64,000 bases of DNA from Martinezella lusitana (GTDB taxonomy: Bacteria > Pseudomonadota > Alphaproteobacteria > Rhizobiales > Rhizobiaceae). Shown piece by piece: positions 55,177 to 64,000 of this stretch. Numbering within the stretch: position 1 is the first letter of the stretch; every line of letters begins with the position of its first letter. The stretch spans positions 310,001 through 374,000 of the forward strand of contig NZ_FMAF01000005.1 in assembly GCF_900094565.1 (NCBI RefSeq). Reading direction: 5' to 3'. Both the position numbers and the translations under genes were made by a program. Under the pieces are notes generated by a model. That model saw nothing but the letters and a program-made list of their open reading frames with translations, did no database searches and was not told the DNA's origin.

Positions 55177-55647
55177 TCAGTTCGCCAGCCGTGGCATGGT
55201 CAGTGAAAAGATGGAGCGGACGCGAGCAGCGATATCTTCCGCCATCAGTTCATCGGCCGTGGCAGGATCGGGAGCCACCGTTCTTATTTCAAAGGATGCC
55301 ATGGCCACCACGGAGCCACCGTCCAACGCCGCTGCGTCGATGTTGACCTTGGCGCTGCTGCGATCTCGGTTGAAGCCGCGCGCCTTGCGAACATCGGTCA
55401 ATCGGATGGTAATAGCGACCTGCGGCAACGTCGTGCTGTGGGCCGTTGCGGCGATCGAGGCGTTCACGCGATCATTGGTGGCGGCAATCAGCGCCGGCGA
55501 TACCGGCGGCAAGGCCTGATCGGCCACCACAGTCGCGCTGCGAACGTCATAGGTTGGAGGAGGAGGATCAACGGACCAGCTCGAGCACGCAGCCAGAGCC
55601 AAACATCCCACGAGCGCCAATACGGCCCCCGGCCTCAACAACAACAT
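55177..55647 (-). CDS. Putative lipoprotein of unknown function
   Basis: The 156-residue product carries a lipobox (LALAAC, Cys at about residue 21) followed by a Pro-rich stretch VDPPPPTYD and a domain with a charged middle (LTDVRKARGFNRDRSSAKV) and a hydrophobic C-terminal strand-helix. ATG 55647 opens the signal sequence; TTG 55668 upstream is also possible. It precedes pccB by 64 bp on the same strand and follows ATP12 by 70 bp. I do not recognise the family. Confidence 0.75.
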   Translation of the reverse strand: MLLLRPGAVLALVGCLALAACSSWSVDPPPPTYDVRSATVVADQALPPVSPALIAATNDRVNASIAATAHSTTLPQVAITIRLTDVRKARGFNRDRSSAKVNIDAAALDGGSVVAMASFEIRTVAPDPATADELMAEDIAARVRSIFSLTMPRLAN

Positions 55648-55716
55648 GATCCCTGCCCCGACTTCCAAATCCGCAAGATACGAAGGCTGTTATAAAGGAC
55701 TGGAAATCAACAATAT

Positions 55717-56502
55717 TCAACTGCGCAGTGCAGAAAAAACGTCGGTTGCCGCCTGAAATTCCTCGAAGCGTTGCGCGCGGCGGTGCTCGGCTTCCTCATC
55801 GCTGCCCCAATGTTCGATCGTCCAGTCTTCATCGAGATGCGCCAACGACCAGACGTCGGCAAGCGGCAGCCAGCCCTCGGCAAAGGCGAGCGCCAGGATC
55901 GCGGAGCCGGTCATGCTCGTGATCGTATGCAGGCTCGCAAGCTCCATGGGCGTATCGTATTTGCGCAATGCCGCGGCGAAGGCGGAAATGGCCTCGCGGG
56001 GCTGCTGCTGGTGAATGACGCCCTCGGCCAGAATGAAGCGAGCACCGATCTCGCGTGCCGCCCACTCGATCACCGGGTTCCAGCGCTCCGACTGCCGCGC
56101 GACCAGACGCTCCGGCTCATTGGCGCGATAGCAAAGGAGGTCGCTGCCGGAAAAGCGCACGATTTCGTCGAACACGGCTTGGCTTTCTGTCGCCACACCA
56201 TCGATGGCGCTGTTGACCAGGCGGGTGACCGGCATTGTTGCTGGATCGATGACGTCGACTTGTCTCGCCCATTCGGCCGCCACCAGCTTGGCAAGCGCTT
56301 CCGTCGGCAGGGCGAGAGAATGCCGCGCCGGCGTCTTGACCACCTTGCCGTCGAGCGCAATGGCGTGACCGTCGTTGCCCGGGTTGATTGTCACGTCCTT
56401 GTAGAAGCGCTTCGGCAAGGGTCTCTTCATCTGGATCTGCGTGCGGCGGATCGGATCGGGATGGCTCAGCCCCTCGGAAAGATCGTTCAACAGGTCGCGC
56501 AT
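55717..56502 (-). CDS. ATP12-family F1-ATPase assembly chaperone
   Basis: The 261-residue product has KRFYKDVTINPGNDGHAIALDGKVVKTPARHSLALPTEALAKLVAAEW, CYRANEPERLVARQSERWNPVIEWA and LLAFAEGWLPLADVWSLAHLDEDWTIEHWGSDEEAEHRR regions (last two spread over 125-245), all matching ATP12, which protects unassembled F1 alpha subunits in mitochondria and alphaproteobacteria. It is last in a run with the HAD and pseudouridine synthase genes. Confidence 0.92.
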   Translation of the reverse strand: MRDLLNDLSEGLSHPDPIRRTQIQMKRPLPKRFYKDVTINPGNDGHAIALDGKVVKTPARHSLALPTEALAKLVAAEWARQVDVIDPATMPVTRLVNSAIDGVATESQAVFDEIVRFSGSDLLCYRANEPERLVARQSERWNPVIEWAAREIGARFILAEGVIHQQQPREAISAFAAALRKYDTPMELASLHTITSMTGSAILALAFAEGWLPLADVWSLAHLDEDWTIEHWGSDEEAEHRRAQRFEEFQAATDVFSALRS

Positions 56503-56511
56503 GTCGTCACC

Positions 56512-57165
56512 TCAGAGAATATGGCTCAACAGGTCGTTCGGATGGTGGGCAATCGCATCGGCGCCGGCAGTCAGCAATTCCTCCACCGAAGCGTAACCCC
56601 AGGATACGCCGATGGCGGTCGCGCCGGCAGCCTTTGCCATCTGCATGTCGTAAACGGCATCGCCAATGACGATGGTGTCGTGCGGATCCATGCCGGTTTC
56701 GTCGCAGCATTCCGCCACCATGGCCGGATGCGGCTTCGAGGGGCAATCGTCGGCAGTACGCGACACCACGAAATAGGGCGCAAAACCGTTGGCTTCAAGA
56801 ATATGGATGAGACCACGACGGGATTTGCCCGTCACGGCACCGAGCAGCAATTCGTCGCGGGATGCGAGAGTCTCGATCAGCGGCTTGATGCCGTCGAAGA
56901 GTGGCGTCTGCATATCCGCCTCGTCGCGCACGCCGGGAAAGATCGACTTGTAGTGCGCCGTCATGGCAATCGCCTCGTCATCGACATGCGGCTTGCCCTG
57001 CATGCGGGAAACCGCGATATCCAGGCTGAGGCCTATGATCGCCTTGGTGGCGGAAACATCGGGGCGCTTGTAGCCAAAGGCAACGAATGTCCGCGCCATG
57101 ACCTCGTGGATCAGCCGCACGCTATCGACCAGCGTGCCGTCGCAATCGAAAAGAACGAGTTTCAT
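56512..57165 (-). CDS. HAD-family phosphatase (phosphoglycolate phosphatase-like)
   Basis: The 217-residue protein has DCDGTLVDS (D7 and D9 as nucleophile and acid), the Thr of LGAVTGKSRRG, the Lys in SKPHPAM and the acidic pair in VIGDAVYDMQMAKAAG. The cap is the small helical C1 type. ATG 57165 overlaps the TGA of the preceding pseudouridine synthase by four bases. The substrate is not determined; Gph-like activity is likely but unproven. Confidence 0.88.
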   Translation of the reverse strand: MKLVLFDCDGTLVDSVRLIHEVMARTFVAFGYKRPDVSATKAIIGLSLDIAVSRMQGKPHVDDEAIAMTAHYKSIFPGVRDEADMQTPLFDGIKPLIETLASRDELLLGAVTGKSRRGLIHILEANGFAPYFVVSRTADDCPSKPHPAMVAECCDETGMDPHDTIVIGDAVYDMQMAKAAGATAIGVSWGYASVEELLTAGADAIAHHPNDLLSHIL

Positions 57166-58160
57166 TCGTCGTCCGGCTCCCCTGCCGATGCCATGTCGAG
57201 ACCGAGAAGGTTCCATGTCTGCACCATGTGCGGCGGCAGAGGTGCCGTAACGCGCAGGCGGCCGCCATTGGGATGCGGAATATCGATATGGCGGGCATGC
57301 AGATGCAGACGCTTCTGGACACCGCCAGGGAAATCCCAGTTCGGATCGTCATCGAAATATTTGGGGTCGCCGATGATGGGATGACCTATATGCAGCGCAT
57401 GGACGCGGAGCTGGTGCGTACGGCCGGTATAGGGCTCCATCTCCAGCCAGGCGAGGCTCTGCGCTGCCATTTCGAGCACGCGATAATAGGAGATGGCGTG
57501 ATCCGCGCCCTCCTCCCCATGCTTGGCGATGCGCATGCGATCGCCATCGGGTGTTGCCTCTTTCACCAGCCAGGTCGAAATCTTGTCCTCGTGCTTGCGC
57601 GGCACACCCTTGACCAACGACCAATAGGTCTTCTTGGTGTCGCGCTCACGAAAGGCCGCAGTCAGCTTCTGCGCCGCACCGCGGGTGCGGGCAACGACGA
57701 GGACGCCGGATGTGTCGCGGTCGAGACGGTGCACCAGGCGTGGCTTTTCGCCCTTCTTGCTCGTCCATGCCTCCAGCATCTTGTCGATATGACGGGTAAG
57801 GCCAGAACCGCCCTGCACGGCGAGGCCGGCCGGCTTGTTCAGCACAAAGACCTTCTCGTCTTCGTGCAGCAGCATGCGCGCAAGAAGCTCGCCGTCACCG
57901 GCGTGTTTAAGGTCATTGCCACCGATGGGGCCGCTCTTCAGGGCCTTGGCGTCGACGTCGAGAGGCGGCACGCGCACCACCTGCCCCGGCTGCACGCGCG
58001 CATCCGTCTTGACGCGACCGCCATCGACGCGCACCTGGCCGGAACGCAACAACTTTTGCAGCTGACCGAAGCCGAGCCCCGGAAAATGTACCTTGAACCA
58101 GCGGTCGAGGCGCATGCCGGCTTCGTCAGGCTCGACCTGTATATGTTCAATCCCGGCCAT
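57162..58160 (-). CDS. RluA-family 23S rRNA pseudouridine synthase (RluC-like)
   Basis: The 332-residue enzyme has an N-terminal S4 RNA-binding domain (LDRWFKVHFPGLGFGQLQKLLRSGQVRVDG) and the catalytic core with the essential aspartate in LVHRLDRDTSGVLVVART, then LEPYTGRTHQLRVHALHIGHPIIGD. RluC-type targets in 23S rRNA are likeliest, but RluD-type cannot be excluded. It starts a three-gene run ending with ATP12. Confidence 0.9.
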   Translation of the reverse strand: MAGIEHIQVEPDEAGMRLDRWFKVHFPGLGFGQLQKLLRSGQVRVDGGRVKTDARVQPGQVVRVPPLDVDAKALKSGPIGGNDLKHAGDGELLARMLLHEDEKVFVLNKPAGLAVQGGSGLTRHIDKMLEAWTSKKGEKPRLVHRLDRDTSGVLVVARTRGAAQKLTAAFRERDTKKTYWSLVKGVPRKHEDKISTWLVKEATPDGDRMRIAKHGEEGADHAISYYRVLEMAAQSLAWLEMEPYTGRTHQLRVHALHIGHPIIGDPKYFDDDPNWDFPGGVQKRLHLHARHIDIPHPNGGRLRVTAPLPPHMVQTWNLLGLDMASAGEPDDE

Positions 58161-58288
58161 TGTTCTTCTTTCAAATGCCGCAGCATGCTCCGGAAAATAC
58201 CAAACGCTCGTTGGACGGGATCATGCCAATTCAAATAACGGGGCCAGCTGCCCCGCAGCCGGATATCCCGGCCTTTCGACGTGGCTTT

Positions 58289-58320
58289 AGAGCATTTCGA
58301 GCAAAAGTGGAAACTGGAAT
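58289..58320 (+). repeat. Fragment of a dispersed rhizobial intergenic repeat
   Basis: The text AGAGCATTTCGAGCAAAAG followed by TGGAAACTGGAAT resembles the short intergenic repeat common in Rhizobium and relatives (AGAGCATTT-x-AGCAAAAGTG-x-AA-x-GG). Only part of the element is present here. It lies between the pseudouridine synthase and the copper chaperone gene. Confidence 0.4.
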
Positions 58321-58345
58321 TATCCGGGCCGAATATTTTTCTGGC

Positions 58346-58879
58346 TCAGTTTCCCTTGGCCGACACGACGGGCAGATCGAGATCGACCATCCCGGCTTTC
58401 TCGAACATCAGCATCACAGGCACCGAGCCGCCCTTTTTGAAGGGCGTCTTCACCTGCTTGAACATCATGTGCATCGTGTTCGGCGAAAGCGTCACGGTAG
58501 CACCGGCGGGAATTGCGATACCCCCCTTGATCTCGCGCATCTTCATGATCTCGCCGTCCATCTTCATCTCGTGCAATTCTACCTTGCCAGCAGCCGAGGA
58601 TGTGACTGATGTCAGCTTGTCGTCGGCCTTGCCGCCATTGTGGATGGTAATGTAGCCGCCGCCGACCGGTTGACCAGGCAGCATGGCGCGGACATAACCG
58701 CCGCTGATGTCGAGATCGCCGAGCTTACCGGTGGCTGAACCGGATGGCGCCGCCTGCGCATCCATATGCATCCCGGCCATGCCCTTCATGTCGCCGCTCT
58801 GCTGGGCCATTGCGCCGCCTGTCGAAAGCGAAAGTGCTGCTGCTGACATCAGCAATGCTGCGACCTGACAACGGTTCAT
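58346..58879 (-). CDS. Periplasmic copper chaperone PCu(A)C
   Basis: The 177-residue product has a signal peptide ending GGAMAQQ, a Met/His segment MKGMAGMHMDAQ and the PCu(A)C domain GYVRAMLPGQPVGGGYITIHN...KVELHEMKMDGEIMKMREI...NTMHMMF. The copper ligands (His in LHEM, Met, and HxM in MHMMF) are present. It delivers Cu(I) to cytochrome oxidase CuA. ATG 58879 is six bases after GGAG; 58882 is too close. No Sco or oxidase gene is adjacent. Confidence 0.9.
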   Translation of the reverse strand: MNRCQVAALLMSAAALSLSTGGAMAQQSGDMKGMAGMHMDAQAAPSGSATGKLGDLDISGGYVRAMLPGQPVGGGYITIHNGGKADDKLTSVTSSAAGKVELHEMKMDGEIMKMREIKGGIAIPAGATVTLSPNTMHMMFKQVKTPFKKGGSVPVMLMFEKAGMVDLDLPVVSAKGN

Positions 58880-59058
58880 CATTCTCTCCTGCCCGGCTCC
58901 TCTATCGACCCGAAGGGATAGCCTTTCGCAACCTCGTTGCAAAGCCCCCGCTTTCACTCGCGGGATGACCGATGGAAGCGCGCGACAAAAATTTGTTCAG
59001 CGGCGACATTTGCCCCTTGCCATCTCTCTCGACTACCAGATAATGACACTCGACCTTG

Positions 59059-59212
59059 TTGGGAGAATCCGGCGCAAGCCGGTGCCGAAGGAGCAACCGC
59101 CCCGGAAACTCTCAGGCCCAAAGGACCAGCAAGGGGCAGACGGAACTCTGGAGAGAAACGCGCAAGCGTTCGCCGAAGGGATAACAATCTCAGGCAAACA
59201 GACAGAGGGGGC
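59059..59212 (+). promoter_or_regulatory. Tandem glycine riboswitch
   Basis: The first aptamer runs from GGGAGAATCCGG (59061) through GCCGAAGGAGCAA and ACTCTCAGGCCCAAAGGACC to ACGGAACTCTGGAGAG; the second follows with CGCCGAAGGGATAACAATC, TCAGGCAAACAGACAGAGGGG. These are the conserved blocks of both gcvT aptamers, joined by the usual short linker. The element ends about 75 bases before gcvT and should switch on glycine cleavage when glycine is abundant. Confidence 0.93.
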
Positions 59213-59285
59213 TCATCGTCAGGCGCAACTGTGCCGAAATTGTGAGCTCTGCGCTCGGATATGAGCGCAAAACCCGGAGGCGTCA

Positions 59286-60422
59286 TTGGACGAGACCGCT
59301 GCCCTCAAGAAGACACCCCTTTACGACCTGCATGTATCGCTCGGCGCCCGCATGGTGCCGTTTGCCGGTTACGACATGCCCGTGCAATATGCCGCGGGTG
59401 TCATGAAGGAACACCTTTGGACCCGCTCTTCCGCCGGCCTGTTCGACGTGTCGCATATGGGTCAGGTGACGATCCGCGCCCGTTCCGGCAAATATGAGGA
59501 CGCGGCGCTCGCACTGGAAAGCCTCGTGCCGGTCGATATCCTCGGCCTCGCGGAAGATCGCCAGCGCTACGGCTTCTTTACCGACGACAACGGCGGCATC
59601 CTCGACGATCTGATGATCACCCATATGGATGATTATCTCTTCGTCGTTGTGAACGCCGCCTGCAAGGAGCAGGATCTCAAGCATCTTCAAGATCATATCG
59701 GCGATAGCTGTGAGGTTACCTTACTTGATCGCGCGCTGATTGCCCTGCAAGGACCGCGCGCCGTTTCCGTGCTTGCGGAACTCTGGGCCGACATTGCCTA
59801 CATGAAATTCATGGATGTGCGCCATTGTCGCCTGCACGACGTTTCCTGCCTCGTGTCGCGCTCCGGCTACAGCGGCGAAGACGGTTTCGAGATTTCCGTA
59901 CCGGCCGACAAGGCCGAGGATATCGCCAAGCGGCTGCTCGAACACCCGGATGTGCAGCCGATCGGCCTCGGCGCCCGCGACTCGCTGCGCCTCGAAGCCG
60001 GGCTTTGCCTCTATGGCAATGATATCGACCAGACCACGACGCCGGTCGAAGCTGCGCTCGAATGGGCCATGCAGAAGGCTCGAAAGACCGGCGGCGCCCG
60101 CGCCGGCGGCTTTCCCGGCGCGTCCCGCATTCTCGCCGAACTCGATGGTGGCGCCCCGCGCCGCCGCGTCGGCCTGAAGCCGGAAGGCAAGGCGCCCGTG
60201 CGCGGTCATGCCAAGCTCTATGCCGATGCCGAGGGCAAGACCGAGATCGGCGAGGTTACCTCGGGCAGCTTCGGCCCGAGCGTGGAATCCCCCGTCGCCA
60301 TGGGCTATGTGCCCACGAGATTCTCATCGGCCGGCACGACCGTCTACGCCGAGGTGCGCGGCAAATACCTGCCCGTCGCCGTCAGCGCCCTGCCTTTCGT
60401 CAAGCCCACCTACAAACGCTGA
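59286..60422 (+). CDS. gcvT: Glycine cleavage system T protein (aminomethyltransferase)
   Basis: The 378-residue protein transfers the methylene group from the H protein to tetrahydrofolate. It shows [51 protein letters not shown] and [19 protein letters not shown], family landmarks including the catalytic Asp region. The start is TTG 59286, five bases after GGAGG. It is the first gene after the glycine riboswitch and precedes gcvH by 25 bp. Confidence 0.96.
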   Translation: MDETAALKKTPLYDLHVSLGARMVPFAGYDMPVQYAAGVMKEHLWTRSSAGLFDVSHMGQVTIRARSGKYEDAALALESLVPVDILGLAEDRQRYGFFTDDNGGILDDLMITHMDDYLFVVVNAACKEQDLKHLQDHIGDSCEVTLLDRALIALQGPRAVSVLAELWADIAYMKFMDVRHCRLHDVSCLVSRSGYSGEDGFEISVPADKAEDIAKRLLEHPDVQPIGLGARDSLRLEAGLCLYGNDIDQTTTPVEAALEWAMQKARKTGGARAGGFPGASRILAELDGGAPRRRVGLKPEGKAPVRGHAKLYADAEGKTEIGEVTSGSFGPSVESPVAMGYVPTRFSSAGTTVYAEVRGKYLPVAVSALPFVKPTYKR

Positions 60423-60447
60423 ACGTTTTTTCCAGAGAGGATTATCC

Positions 60448-60809
60448 ATGCTGAAATTCACCGAAGAACATGAGTGGCTGAACATCGATGGCGACGTCGC
60501 AACGGTCGGCATCACGGCGCATGCCGCCGAGCAACTCGGCGATCTGGTTTTCGTGGAACTGCCTGAAGTCGGCGCCAGCTTCTCGAAGGGCGACGATGCG
60601 GCAACAGTCGAATCCGTCAAGGCGGCTTCCGAAGTCTATTGTCCGCTCGACGGAGAAATCACCGCCGTCAACGAAGCCATCACCGCCGATCCGGCACTCG
60701 TCAACTCCGATCCGATGGGGGCTGGCTGGTTCTTCAAGCTGAAGCTGAAGAACGTGAGCGATGTTGATGGTCTTCTTGATGAATCCGGTTACAAGGAGCT
60801 GATCGGATA

Positions 60810-60810
<1 letters not shown>
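60448..60810 (+). CDS. gcvH: Glycine cleavage system H protein
   Basis: The 120-residue lipoyl carrier has the opening [22 protein letters not shown] and the lipoylated lysine in [32 protein letters not shown] precedes the ATG. The TAA shares its last A with the gcvP ATG, coupling the two. LipB, also in this window, supplies the octanoyl precursor of the lipoyl group. Confidence 0.97.
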
Positions 60811-63674
<2,864 letters not shown>

Positions 63675-63751
63675 ATTTTTTTGCGAAAAAGCGAAGCGGT
63701 TCAGTCGCTTCGCCAAAAGCCGACATAAATCTATTGTGAAACTTGTCTATG

Positions 63752-63790
63752 AAAACGCCGCGCGTCCCACCGGATGCGCGGCGTTTTTTT
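63752..63790 (+). terminator. Intrinsic terminator of the gcv operon
   Basis: AAAACGCCGCGC (63752-63763) pairs with GCGCGGCGTTTT (63776-63787), twelve base pairs, and the T-run continues to 63790. It is a textbook terminator, and the A/T pairs allow it to work in both directions. Confidence 0.93.
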
Positions 63791-63824
63791 ATGACGCGCC
63801 ATGAGGCCTTGGAAGTCAGACATT

Positions 63825-64000
63825 ATGCCGGAATGGCCGGATTTTCATTTCATCGCCGGGCGGGCGGAGCATTCCTCCTCCCAGCTGCTTCTGCTGCACG
63901 GCAGCGGCAGCGATGAGGCCGCTCTCATCCCGCTTGCGGATGCGATTGCGCCGCAGCGGCCGTACATGGCGCCGCGCGGCGCTGTCGAATGGGAAGAAGG
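63825..64000 (+). CDS. Alpha/beta hydrolase (carboxylesterase/phospholipase type), 5' part
   Basis: The frame opens MPEWPDFHFIAG with GGAAG ten bases upstream (ATG 63801 is an in-frame alternative) and leads to QLLLLHGSGSDEAALIPLAD, the oxyanion-loop text LLHGxGxDE typical of YpfH/Est-type carboxylesterases, then APQRPYMAPRGAVEWEEG. The gene continues beyond the window, so the catalytic serine is not seen. Confidence 0.75.
   Translation, partial: MPEWPDFHFIAGRAEHSSSQLLLLHGSGSDEAALIPLADAIAPQRPYMAPRGAVEWEE

Overview
The window reads as a stretch of the main chromosome of a Rhizobium-type alphaproteobacterium (Rhizobiaceae). This rests on GC-rich coding sequence, closest-looking protein families that are typical of Rhizobiales (DUF2336, DUF1489, BTLCP cysteine peptidase, ATP12 chaperone, double-PilZ protein, SPOR-tailed DD-carboxypeptidase), GGAAC-N16-NGTT promoter elements of the alphaproteobacterial general stress response, and a CtrA-type TTAA-N7-TTAA box. 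I see no prophage, integrase, insertion sequence, CRISPR array or replication origin.

Layout. 1-7.4 kb: an edge-truncated FecR-domain protein, a NiCoT nickel/cobalt permease, a rhodanese gene divergent from an FtrA-type regulator, then pyrG, secG, tpiA and an exported alpha/beta hydrolase. 7.5-13.9 kb: parE, a phytase-like esterase, an AI-2E/PerM permease, a GNAT enzyme and a DUF2336 protein. 14-20 kb: a nitroreductase/flavin reductase pair, an exported protein, an acyltransferase, thrS. 19.5-24 kb: DUF1697, yidD, an IscU-like scaffold, folE, hisI, a patatin and a CBS protein. 24-33.4 kb: rhomboid protease, PAS and PilZ proteins, prolyl aminopeptidase, BTLCP peptidase, DD-carboxypeptidase, DUF1489 and a serine hydrolase. 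33.4-41.6 kb: sdaA, membrane proteins, a MerR regulator with its operator, mgtE, a degenerate peptide deformylase, a secreted duplicated-domain protein and an ornithine cyclodeaminase homologue.

41.6-44.9 kb is the least ordinary part: a string of very short genes with strong ribosome binding sites (a His-rich secreted peptide, two probable one-helix membrane peptides, an RMF-like protein behind a stress promoter), ending at a tRNA-Leu(GAG) gene. 45-58.9 kb returns to metabolism: lipB, an HTH regulator, a DMT exporter, propionyl-CoA carboxylase pccA and pccB (facing each other about 4 kb apart), glutathione-dependent formaldehyde detoxification (frmA-yaiI-fghA), a guanidine-II riboswitch with sugE, two DoxX paralogues, a lipoprotein, ATP12/HAD/pseudouridine synthase operon and a PCu(A)C copper chaperone. 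58.9-63.8 kb: a tandem glycine riboswitch driving gcvT-gcvH-gcvP. The window closes inside an alpha/beta hydrolase.

The most notable signals are regulatory or small: two intrinsic terminators with no gene in front of them (candidate sRNAs at 25.0-25.2 and 41.7-41.9 kb), the guanidine-II riboswitch, the stress promoter in front of the RMF-like gene, a Fur-box-like dyad in front of the His-rich peptide, and a peptide deformylase paralogue that has lost two of three metal ligands. All coordinates and motifs were read by eye; no search or folding program was run.
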